Shown here: piece by piece, positions 47,721 through 55,244 of the stretch
How positions within the stretch are numbered: the stretch's first letter is position 1
Layout of the letters: each line of letters opens with the position of its first letter
Program-made: the position numbers and the translations under genes
The notes under the pieces: generated by a model
What the model was told of the DNA's origin: nothing
Seen by the model: the letters and a program-made list of their open reading frames with translations, nothing else
The model's database searches: none
Assembly: GCA_021372695.1 (NCBI GenBank)
Contig: JAJFTY010000083.1
Coordinates: 1-64,000, forward strand
Reading direction: 5' to 3'
DNA length: 64,000 bases
DNA from: Deltaproteobacteria bacterium
Lineage (GTDB): Bacteria > Desulfobacterota > Syntrophia > Syntrophales > UBA5619

Positions 47721-48686
47721 GTGAGAATGAAAGCTATCAGATACGCAAGAAAGTCCATAGCCCTAGCCTGCAAGCCGCTCTTTCATTTTTGGGGCCGCCA
47801 CCGGCAGCGGGAAATAGCCAGTCTCGTGCCGGCCTTCTCTCTTGCTCCGGAATCCCGCAGAGGCATGAACTTGAATGTCATGAGCTTCAATATCCGCCGC
47901 GGAACGGCGAAAGACGGCAGGAATCACTGGGTGTTTCGCAGCAGCCACGTGAACGAGATCCTGAGCCGCTATCGTCCGGATGTACTCGGTTTGCAGGAAG
48001 CACTGGATTTCCAAATTTCCGAGATCCGTACGATGCTGCCAGGATATGAGGTCATTGGCACTGGGAATTTGGGCGAAAGCAAGGGGTTGCACAGCGCCAT
48101 CTTTTATGACGCGAGGCGTTTCGTTCCGTCGGCCGAGGGAACGTTTTGGTTCTCGGACACACCCGAAATCCCGGGTTCGAAGGGATGGGGAAACATCATC
48201 CCCAGAACTTGCACATGGGCGCGCTTCGTTGAAAAGGAGTCCGGGCAATCATTCTATTTCTACAACACTCACCTGGACCATCTCTCTTTGCGCTCTCGAA
48301 AAAGAAGTGTGGTCTCTCTCATCAGGCACATTCATGAGCGCCCCTTCCCCGACCCCTTTGTGTTGACGGGGGATTTCAATGCCAGGGAGAAGAGCAGACC
48401 CATGCGATTCCTCAAGGGCAAAAGTTACCTGAAAATCAAAAAACAGGGGAATCTCTCGAACCCCGAGCCGTTGATGGACACCTTCAGGGCTTGTCATCCA
48501 AACCGTCGTAATGTTGTAACTTACCATGGTTTCCGAAGGTTTTTTTTCCGGCTCAAGTTGGATTATATCTTGGTCCCCTCATCGGTCACAGTCCAGGATG
48601 CAAAGATCATTCAGCAAAGATGGAAGAGGTGTTTTCCTTCCGACCATTTTCCGCTGGTCAGCCATATCCGTCTGAATCCCCATTGA
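47721..48686 (+). CDS. Endonuclease/exonuclease/phosphatase-family hydrolase
   Basis: A 321-residue member of the EEP (DNase I-like) fold. Motifs in order: LNVMSFNIRRGTAKDG, VLGLQEALDFQ (metal-binding Glu), FYFYNTHLDHLSLRSR, LTGDFNAREKSRPM, LDYILVPSS and PSDHFPLVSHI (catalytic Asp-His). The closest described types cleave phosphodiester or phosphomonoester bonds in nucleic acids, lipids or sugars; the substrate here is not inferable. The first 45 residues are basic and lack a clear signal peptide. The start is GTG 47721, or ATG 47727; it follows the reductase by 29 bases. Confidence 0.88.
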   Translation: MRMKAIRYARKSIALACKPLFHFWGRHRQREIASLVPAFSLAPESRRGMNLNVMSFNIRRGTAKDGRNHWVFRSSHVNEILSRYRPDVLGLQEALDFQISEIRTMLPGYEVIGTGNLGESKGLHSAIFYDARRFVPSAEGTFWFSDTPEIPGSKGWGNIIPRTCTWARFVEKESGQSFYFYNTHLDHLSLRSRKRSVVSLIRHIHERPFPDPFVLTGDFNAREKSRPMRFLKGKSYLKIKKQGNLSNPEPLMDTFRACHPNRRNVVTYHGFRRFFFRLKLDYILVPSSVTVQDAKIIQQRWKRCFPSDHFPLVSHIRLNPH

Positions 48687-48765
48687 GCCACAGCACGCAG
48701 TCCGGTTAGAGGCCGGGTCCCTCTGCCGGTAAGATCGGTAGCGACCCTAACGATCCAGAGGAAGG

Positions 48766-50034
48766 ATGCTCGTGAAATTTGTCATACCGCGCCGCTGGGC
48801 CATATTTTTTGCCGCCTGCCTGTTGTTCATCCTGTCCCAATTCTATCGGGCCTCGATAGCGGTGATTACGCCTGACCTGATCTCTGACCTTGGCCTCGAT
48901 ACCCGTGGGCTCAGCCTGATTTCTGCCGCCTTCTTCTATGCCTTTGCCGTCGCACAGATTCCCATCACCATGTACATTGATGCCTTGGGGCCGAGAATGG
49001 TCATGACTGGACTGTCACTGCTGGGAGTCGCCGGAGCCCTGGTTTTTGCAGGTGGCGGATCGATCGGAGCTCTTGTCGCCGGAAGGCTTCTTCTTGGAGC
49101 CGGCATGGCCTGCAATCTGATGGGCACTCTGAAACTGATTACGTTGTGGTTCGGACCACAAAGGTTTGCCACACTCTCTGCTCTCGTCCTTTCTTTCGGG
49201 ACCTTGGGCAATATGACCGCCGCGACTCCTCTGGTATTGATGGTCCAGTCGATGGGGTGGCGGATGACCTTCATGGTTTTTTCCGGAATCAATCTGCTTT
49301 TGACCGCAATGTTCTTCATCGTGGCAAAAGATCGGCCGGATGGGGCGGATTTCGGAAAAATCCCCCGGGCCGTCTCCGGCAACCTTCAGGTCATCCGGTC
49401 GAACATCTGGAATTTGCTGAGAGAAAAAGATTACTGGATCATCTCCCTGACAACCTTTTGCCGGTACGGAATATTCGCCGCAGTCCAAGCGCTTTGGGCC
49501 GGTCCCTATCTGATGACGGTCATCGGGATCTCGCAGGTCGCCGCCGGAAACATACTGCTCTTGATGGGAGTCGGCATGATCGTCGGCAGTCCGATTACCG
49601 GCTGGTTTTCGGACTCGCTGTTCAGGACCCGGAAGGGAATCGTCATTTCAGGATTGGGGGGAATGGCGCTCGTGCTGGCCGTCCTCGCCCTTCTTGGCCC
49701 GAATACCAGCCTGATCGTGCTCTCCCTTCTCTTCTTCAGCTTCGGCTGTTTTACCAGTACAGGACAGATCGTCTACGCACACATCAAGGAAAGAATGCCT
49801 ATCGAGAGCGCCGGAGCCGCCATGACCGGGGTCAATTTCTTTACCATGATCGGCGTGGCCGTATTTCTTCAGGGGTTGGGGTCTCTGATGCAATGGCTCT
49901 ATCCGGGAGAATCGCTCGGCGCGCCGGCCTTCCGAGTAGCTTTCCTGGTCTGTGGCGGGTGCCTCCTCATTACCGTCACGCTTTACTGCGTTACGGTTGA
50001 AACTCTCGGGAAACGCGCAAAAACAACCGCTTAA
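48766..50034 (+). CDS. Major facilitator superfamily transporter
   Basis: Twelve-helix secondary transporter of 422 residues. The loop between helices 2 and 3 (YIDALGPRMVMTGLS) and the matching one after helix 8 (GWFSDSLFRTRKGIVI) are the MFS motif A positions. ALWAGPYLMTVIGISQVAAGN resembles anion:cation symporter/glycerol-3-phosphate-type MFS proteins. The substrate is unknown. ATG 48766 or GTG 48772 could be the start. Its TAA stop shares the four bases TTAA (50031-50034) with the convergent gene. Confidence 0.9.
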   Translation: MLVKFVIPRRWAIFFAACLLFILSQFYRASIAVITPDLISDLGLDTRGLSLISAAFFYAFAVAQIPITMYIDALGPRMVMTGLSLLGVAGALVFAGGGSIGALVAGRLLLGAGMACNLMGTLKLITLWFGPQRFATLSALVLSFGTLGNMTAATPLVLMVQSMGWRMTFMVFSGINLLLTAMFFIVAKDRPDGADFGKIPRAVSGNLQVIRSNIWNLLREKDYWIISLTTFCRYGIFAAVQALWAGPYLMTVIGISQVAAGNILLLMGVGMIVGSPITGWFSDSLFRTRKGIVISGLGGMALVLAVLALLGPNTSLIVLSLLFFSFGCFTSTGQIVYAHIKERMPIESAGAAMTGVNFFTMIGVAVFLQGLGSLMQWLYPGESLGAPAFRVAFLVCGGCLLITVTLYCVTVETLGKRAKTTA

Positions 50035-50807
50035 TACGTGTAAGTGACGGCCAGCCCTGTGGAGAGCCTTTCCCTAAACTGTCCTTCGAGATTCAGACGA
50101 AATCCTTTGGCGAGCGGAATTTCGATCCCGGCAAAGCCGCCGAAATCATCGTCACTCCTCATGACCGTCTCCCCCGATGCCAGTGAAAGACCGGAAACAT
50201 TTCCGCTCGGCGTCACCTTGAATTCCGAATAGTGGAAATAAGGTCCGATGTACATCTTGACCGCGTGGGGAGCGGTGAACTGAAGTCCCATCCCCAGGTT
50301 CGCGTCCCAGAAATTCTTGATCCGGAGCCCAAGTGAAAAGGGCATGCCGCCTTGGCTCCCCGAAACGTCATCGGTGAAGTCGCTGAAATAGTAGGTTCCC
50401 TGGATGAATGCCCCGATGCCGACCCTACCGCTGAAGTGATAAAAAAACTTTGCCCCGAGCGTGCCGAAGAATCTTCCATTTTCTTCAAAATCCGTCTTGG
50501 ATGTGGAGGTAGCCGAGGAGTTGAAAGCGTCAATCAGCCTCAAATCCGACATCCCGATTCTGGCGGTGATTTCCCAGCCATTTCGGGATCCGTAACCCAA
50601 CTCGGAATAAATCTGATTCTGCCGGCTTACCATTTCTTGGCCGTTGAGATTCTTCTCCTCCTGAAACCAATATCCGATGCCGGTATGCACGCCCCCCGCC
50701 TCCCTGGTAATCGGCTGAGGCGGACCGAACGGTCCGACCGCTGATGCTCCGGCCGGGGACATCAACGTAATGAGAATGATCATGGCCGTCACGCGTGAAT
50801 ATTTCAT
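50031..50807 (-). CDS. Putative outer-membrane beta-barrel protein
   Basis: A 258-residue exported protein: signal peptide (MKYSRVTAMIILITLMSPAGASA) then alternating beta-strand pattern rich in Gly and aromatics, ending in TYTY, close to the terminal aromatic signal for outer-membrane insertion. I do not recognise a named family. ATG 50807 has GGATGG eight bases upstream. It starts 14 bases after mlaA on the same strand, so it is probably the last gene of the mla transcript; a role in outer-membrane lipid balance is possible but unproven. Confidence 0.72.
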   Translation of the reverse strand: MKYSRVTAMIILITLMSPAGASAVGPFGPPQPITREAGGVHTGIGYWFQEEKNLNGQEMVSRQNQIYSELGYGSRNGWEITARIGMSDLRLIDAFNSSATSTSKTDFEENGRFFGTLGAKFFYHFSGRVGIGAFIQGTYYFSDFTDDVSGSQGGMPFSLGLRIKNFWDANLGMGLQFTAPHAVKMYIGPYFHYSEFKVTPSGNVSGLSLASGETVMRSDDDFGGFAGIEIPLAKGFRLNLEGQFRERLSTGLAVTYTY

Positions 50808-50821
50808 ATGAACCCATCCAT

Positions 50822-51724
50822 TCATTGCTTCGGCAAGCCGGAACCTTCCGCGGGGACGCTCCCGCCCTTCCGTTGGACCTTCTTCAGTCGATATTGCACA
50901 TAAGCATCTCGAATCGCCACGTACGGATCGATTGCAGCCTCAACCAGGGACTCATAGTCGCCAATCCTGAGCGAGGTGTCATTCACCTTGTCGTATGCCT
51001 TGATCCCCGCGGCGGCATACCAGGGAGAAACATAAGAGGAAGGGGAGAGGAAGAATCCATCCCCAGCGATACCCACGGTGTCGCGAAGGCTGGACGGTCC
51101 GAGCAGGGGCCAGGTGATGAAGAAACCCTGCCCCAACCCGTAAGAACCCAGTGTCTGACCGAAATCTTCATCCTGCCTTGACAGATCGATCTCTTTGCTC
51201 GACGCGGGGTCCAAAAGACCTCCGATGCCCCAGACTGTATTGACGGTGAAACGGCCAAGCTCCACCGCTGCACCCGAAAAATTGGCCTGAAGCAGGCAAT
51301 TCACAAAACGGATCGGGAAGGCAAGGTTCGTAAAGAAATTATCCACGCTGACCCGTGCGGCTTCCGGAACGACCTTTCCGTATCCCTGTGCAAACGGCTT
51401 CAGCACCCAGAAGTAGAGCTTGTCGTTGAATTGGTACATCGCGCGGTTGAAAGGTTCGAGAGGATCAGCGATCTCGGCCTTTGTCTCTTCACCTGATTTC
51501 TCGGAAATCTCGACATCCCCATACTCATCGGCTCCCGGCTTGGCAGGTTGAATCTTCGGCTCCACCGGGGCTGGAGGCGCCTTCACTGCATCGAAAGCCG
51601 TCCGGGGCTGCTGAATTTGAGATGATGCCATTGGCGCGGCAACGGGCGTCGATGCATCCGGCGAATGAGCACATCCCGTAGCGAGCAGACCGACCAGGAG
51701 GATGGGAACGATAAAAGCCCTCAT
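50822..51724 (-). CDS. mlaA: Outer-membrane lipoprotein MlaA (VacJ)
   Basis: Outer-membrane component that extracts mislocalised phospholipids for return to the inner membrane. The 300-residue precursor has a lipobox with Cys18 (LLATGC), a Pro/Ala linker of about 70 residues, and the MlaA domain starting DPLEPFNRAMYQFNDKLYFW, with FFTNLAFPIRFVNCLLQ, GIGGLLDPASS and GFFITWPLLGPSSLRD. AGAGGTGA precedes ATG 51724. In E. coli mlaA is unlinked from mlaFEDCB; here it is in the operon. Confidence 0.96.
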   Translation of the reverse strand: MRAFIVPILLVGLLATGCAHSPDASTPVAAPMASSQIQQPRTAFDAVKAPPAPVEPKIQPAKPGADEYGDVEISEKSGEETKAEIADPLEPFNRAMYQFNDKLYFWVLKPFAQGYGKVVPEAARVSVDNFFTNLAFPIRFVNCLLQANFSGAAVELGRFTVNTVWGIGGLLDPASSKEIDLSRQDEDFGQTLGSYGLGQGFFITWPLLGPSSLRDTVGIAGDGFFLSPSSYVSPWYAAAGIKAYDKVNDTSLRIGDYESLVEAAIDPYVAIRDAYVQYRLKKVQRKGGSVPAEGSGLPKQ

Positions 51725-51827
51725 GACATGAATCACCTCTTTTGGCCTTTGGCTTTGAAAGCAACTTTACCTAAAGCCGCGATCTCGTACCTCCCTGGCC
51801 GTCCACGCAACGAGCCAGACCGACATC

Positions 51828-52424
51828 TTATTGCCCTTTCACTTTTTTTCGCAGGATTCCAAGAAGCTGCTCCGGCGTATTCTTGGCCAGGATGTCGCTG
51901 AACTGGGTGCGGTAATTCAGCACCAGGCTCACATTTTCGATCACAACGTCATAGACTTTCCACGCACCGTCCTTCATAAGCAGCCTGTAGGTGATGGGAA
52001 TCTCCTTCGTGTCCGTGATGACTTTGGTCTGCACCTCAGCCTGGGTTGCGGAAACCATGTTTTCCCGGTCATAAACGATCTTTTCGTCGGTATAGGCCAG
52101 AATCTTATCGATGTAGGCTTTCTCCAGTACCTGTCTGAAAAGCTTGACGAACTCCTGACGCTGGGGGACGGTCAAGCTGTTCCAATTCCGGGACAATGTT
52201 CGTTTCGAAAGCTCGACATCATCGAATAATTTGTCATAGATCAGCCGGAGTTTTTCCTTCTTGATCTCTTTGGCGGCATCGCCTTTGAGCTTCGGATCCC
52301 GCAGAACCTCGAATCCCTGATTCGCATACAACTGAACCGTATCCAGGGGCGCACCGGCATAGGACGGAAGAGAAATCAACAGCAGCAGGGGGATGACGCT
52401 CGAGATAGTGATCGTATTTTTCAT
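51828..52424 (-). CDS. mlaC: Periplasmic phospholipid-binding protein MlaC
   Basis: Shuttles phospholipid between MlaA and the inner-membrane MlaFED complex. 198 residues with a cleavable signal peptide (ends SLPSYAGA). The family fold is seen in DKLFDDVELSKRTLSRNWNSL, QRQEFVKLFRQVLEKAYIDKI and the C-terminal WKVYDVVIENVSLVLNYRTQF, the standard MlaC/Ttg2D ending. It lies between mlaD (28 bases) and mlaA (103 bases). Confidence 0.96.
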   Translation of the reverse strand: MKNTITISSVIPLLLLISLPSYAGAPLDTVQLYANQGFEVLRDPKLKGDAAKEIKKEKLRLIYDKLFDDVELSKRTLSRNWNSLTVPQRQEFVKLFRQVLEKAYIDKILAYTDEKIVYDRENMVSATQAEVQTKVITDTKEIPITYRLLMKDGAWKVYDVVIENVSLVLNYRTQFSDILAKNTPEQLLGILRKKVKGQ

Positions 52425-52452
52425 GGTGACCTCAAGTGATAGACCGGAGTGT

Positions 52453-52914
52453 TTACTGTTGTTGTTTTTTTACATCACCGAAGGCATATTTGCTGATGAG
52501 ATCGGCAATGTCGACGGGCGGCTGTGTTTCCGTGATCATGCCGCCGGGCGTGAGAAGTGTCCCTGCCCCGCCGGGGTCGATGCTCAGATGCATATCGCCG
52601 ATCAGGCCCTCCGTTTTGATCGAGGCAATGGCATCATCATAAATTTTGATGTCATTCCGGATGCGAAGCTCGACCACAGCCTTCTGGCTCTTCTGATCCA
52701 TGCTGAGTTTTTCAACGCGCCCGACTTCGATGCCGGAAATATAAACGAGACTTCCGGCTCTCAGGCCGCTCACAGAGGTGAACTTGGCGGAGAGAGGATA
52801 GGAGTTGTCGCCCAGCAGGGAAACATGACCGAGTTTCACCGTCATATACCCGATACAGAGCAGTCCGAAAACCAGGAAAATACCCACTGTGGTTTCAATC
52901 GCGTATTTCTTCAT
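52453..52914 (-). CDS. mlaD: MCE-domain protein MlaD
   Basis: Inner-membrane-anchored MCE ring protein of the Mla complex, 153 residues. One N-terminal helix (about 7-26) precedes the MCE domain with SAKFTSVSGLRAGSLVYISGIEVGRVEKL and DMHLSIDPGGAG. The C-terminal helix is ISKYAFG. It is six bases downstream of mlaF. Length and layout match E. coli MlaD without extra domains. Confidence 0.96.
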   Translation of the reverse strand: MKKYAIETTVGIFLVFGLLCIGYMTVKLGHVSLLGDNSYPLSAKFTSVSGLRAGSLVYISGIEVGRVEKLSMDQKSQKAVVELRIRNDIKIYDDAIASIKTEGLIGDMHLSIDPGGAGTLLTPGGMITETQPPVDIADLISKYAFGDVKKQQQ

Positions 52915-52920
52915 CTCGAT

Positions 52921-54168
52921 TCATCTCCCTCCGTCGCACCGAAGCCGGCCGATTTCAGCCAGTGTGGATCTGGCTTTCTCGATGATGGAATCGATGTCGG
53001 CAGCCGGCTGTCCCTGGGCAATTCCGGCAAGCACCTTGAATTCGACGCATTCTTCCGACCTCGTCTTCCTGCGGGCTCCCGGCCAGACGTCATGAATATT
53101 CATTTCCGAAAAATTCTTCGAAAAGTCCTTAAGAATACTCTCTGCCTCCATTGAATCCGAATAGGGAAGCAACGTAACGAATTCATTGCTTCGCCTACGT
53201 GTTGAAAAGCCCCCGATGGCGCCGAAGTGCTTATCAATATAAATTCCCAGCCCCCTTATGGCAACCTGGGTCGCATTCAACCCCGCACTCGTCTGGAGGA
53301 CATCCGGGCCATCCTCCAGAGAAAAAACCACGACACAGTAGGTTGCTCCGTGCTCCGTCTGCGCCAGTTGAACATGGTGCATCACTTTGAATTGCCGCCT
53401 GGAATACAGTCCGGTCAATTCGTTCTGAAGCCCCTCCAGGCTGCGGATCACCTCGTCCTTGAACGGGTGGTCAAAATCTTCCAACTCTTCCGGCGAACCC
53501 TGAAAAACGATGGATCGATCATAGAGGGCGAGAATACGATTTGAAATAAAATAGACGTCTGGGATCTCATGACTGACCAGGACGGCGGTAAATCGGAATT
53601 TTCTCTGGTATTGGGCGATCATGCCCAGGATCGCATTCTTCCTGACCGGGTCTTGACCGGAGGTCGGTTCGTCGAAGAGGACGATCTGCGGGTCCGTAAC
53701 CAGAGCCCTGGCCAGGGCGACACGCTTTTGCATGCCGCCGGAAAGTTCCGAGGGGTACTTCAGGGCCGCATCCACAAGTTCCGTCTGCTCTATCCTGGCC
53801 ATGACCCTGCGGTGGATTTCCGACTTGCTGAGATTTGTCGTTTCCCTCAAGGGAAGGCCGATATTCTCATAAACCGTCATGGAATCAAAAAGAGCGTTGT
53901 CTTGAAACATGTAACTGATCTTAGCCACGTCGGCGGGGTTCTGCCCTCTTTTCATACCCCGCATGGATTTGCCGCGGAAGAGGATGGTCCCTTCATCGGG
54001 CTTCAGCAGGCCGATGATATGCTTGAGAAGCACGCTCTTGCCGGACCCGCTCAGGCCGATGATGGTGGTGACCTGCCCCTCGTAGATTTGCAGGTTGACC
54101 CGGTCGAGCACGGTTCGCGCGCCGAAGCGCTTGGTGACGTCCTTGAACTCGATGAGCGTGTTTTCCAT
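52921..54168 (-). CDS. mlaF: Mla ABC ATPase MlaF with C-terminal degenerate GGDEF-like domain
   Basis: ATPase of the phospholipid transporter. The ABC domain (residues 1-240) is intact: Walker A GLSGSGKS (38-45), Q-loop Q89, signature LSGGM (142-146), DEP (166-168), His200. E. coli MlaF is about 270 residues; this one is 415. The extra part (about 245-412) reads like a GGDEF domain: LTGLYSRRQF (251-260) matches its first helix, RSNEFVTLLP (326-335) sits where GGDEF-VVLLP is expected, and AGIAQG followed by EKARSTLAEIGR resembles its last strand and helix. The catalytic GG and D are lost, so diguanylate cyclase activity is unlikely. No mlaB is present in the operon. Confidence 0.93.
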   Translation of the reverse strand: MENTLIEFKDVTKRFGARTVLDRVNLQIYEGQVTTIIGLSGSGKSVLLKHIIGLLKPDEGTILFRGKSMRGMKRGQNPADVAKISYMFQDNALFDSMTVYENIGLPLRETTNLSKSEIHRRVMARIEQTELVDAALKYPSELSGGMQKRVALARALVTDPQIVLFDEPTSGQDPVRKNAILGMIAQYQRKFRFTAVLVSHEIPDVYFISNRILALYDRSIVFQGSPEELEDFDHPFKDEVIRSLEGLQNELTGLYSRRQFKVMHHVQLAQTEHGATYCVVVFSLEDGPDVLQTSAGLNATQVAIRGLGIYIDKHFGAIGGFSTRRRSNEFVTLLPYSDSMEAESILKDFSKNFSEMNIHDVWPGARRKTRSEECVEFKVLAGIAQGQPAADIDSIIEKARSTLAEIGRLRCDGGR

Positions 54169-54178
54169 GGGGAGATCC

Positions 54179-55018
54179 TCAGATAAGCAGCGACGTCACA
54201 ACATAGTCCGAGACGAGGATCAGGACACAGGAGAGGACAACAGCCGAGGTCGTTGAGAGTCCGACGGCCTGGGCGCCATGGCTGTCCTCGCGCATATGCG
54301 TAAAATAACCCTGATAGCAGCAGATCGTGGATACGATGATGGCGAATACGACCGACTTGATCAAACCATCCGTGATGTCCTTGAAGTCCATGCTCGTTTG
54401 CACGCGATAGACATAGGTGCTCGCGTTGGCGCCGAGGAGCAGCACACCGGAGACATACCCGCCGATAATGCCGACGAGATCGAATATGGCCGTAAGCAAG
54501 GGAAAGCTGATGATCGAGGCGGTAATTCTGGGGCTGATGAGATATCGCAGCGGATCGATGCGCATGGTGGTCAAGGCGTCGATCTGTTCGGAGATGCGTT
54601 GAATTCCGACCTCGGCGGCTATGGCGGAACCGGCCCTGGCGGCAATCATGATCGCGGCCAGAACGGGCCCGAGTTCCCGAACCAGGGTCAGGGTCACAAG
54701 GGTGCCAAGGGCTCCTTCTGCGCCGAATTTCACCAGGGCATGGTAGGATTGAAGACCCAGCACCATGCCGGTGAAGAAGCTCACGAGCATGATGATCATC
54801 GTAGATCTCGCCCCGATGTAATAGATCTGCTGAACGACCTTGATCAGCTGCTTGGGCCGCAGGATCTTCAGAAACGCCAGAAAGAGAAAGATGGAGGAGG
54901 CGCCCAAATGGTCGACCCAACTGATCGCAACCCTGCCGAGCGCGGCAAACGGCCTGCTCAGCAACCTGCCGAGACGCCATACCGCTCTGCTGTTCGGGCT
55001 TTCAGAATCGAGTGCCAT
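54179..55018 (-). CDS. mlaE: Mla ABC permease MlaE
   Basis: Inner-membrane permease of the Mla phospholipid transporter, 279 residues with five to six helices. The family core includes GMVLGLQSYHALVKFGAEG, TLVRELGPVLAAIMIAARAGSAIAAEVG and LTTMRIDPLRYLISPR. It is the first gene of the mlaE-F-D-C-A transcript, with a promoter candidate about 85 bases upstream, and mlaF follows after 10 bases. Confidence 0.96.
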   Translation of the reverse strand: MALDSESPNSRAVWRLGRLLSRPFAALGRVAISWVDHLGASSIFLFLAFLKILRPKQLIKVVQQIYYIGARSTMIIMLVSFFTGMVLGLQSYHALVKFGAEGALGTLVTLTLVRELGPVLAAIMIAARAGSAIAAEVGIQRISEQIDALTTMRIDPLRYLISPRITASIISFPLLTAIFDLVGIIGGYVSGVLLLGANASTYVYRVQTSMDFKDITDGLIKSVVFAIIVSTICCYQGYFTHMREDSHGAQAVGLSTTSAVVLSCVLILVSDYVVTSLLI

Positions 55019-55100
55019 ATCAGCTCTCCTGTCGATCGGCGCGTATCCATGGATGGCGACGGTTCCTTTTTTAAAACCCGGACCGCATCAGAAGCGTACT

Positions 55101-55129
55101 TCACTAACGTACTCGACTGAAGTTGTCAA
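55101..55129 (-). promoter_or_regulatory. Promoter candidate for the mla operon
   Basis: TTGACA (55124-55129) and TAGTGA (55101-55106) with a 17-base spacer on the minus strand. The -35 is perfect, the -10 only three of six. The predicted leader to the mlaE ATG is about 75 bases. Confidence 0.45.
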
Positions 55130-55193
55130 CGAAAATTGGCCGCGCCGCCGGAAGTCCGCAACTGTTTCAGTCCGTAGAGAATCCCCTCCTCAT

Positions 55194-55217
55194 AACCGGC
55201 GACAACCGCCGCCGGTT
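55194..55217. repeat. Inverted repeat after the ABC permease
   Basis: AACCGGCG (55194-55201) and CGCCGGTT (55210-55217) form a perfect 8-bp stem with an 8-base loop, about 30 bases past the permease stop. No T run follows on either strand, so it is at best a weak or factor-dependent terminator or an mRNA-stabilising hairpin. Confidence 0.5.
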
Positions 55218-55244
55218 CGCTCGTATTTCATCAGGTCAACGAGG

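Noticed and set aside
48687..48765. Possible structured leader before the MFS gene
   Set aside because: Only a 5-bp AGAGG/CCTCT stem is evident; it does not match a riboswitch class that I can recognise.
54051..54980. Minus-strand frame of 309 codons over mlaE and the mlaF start
   Set aside because: Out-of-frame shadow of mlaE; the genuine mlaE frame has the VRELGPVLAAIMIAARAGSA core.
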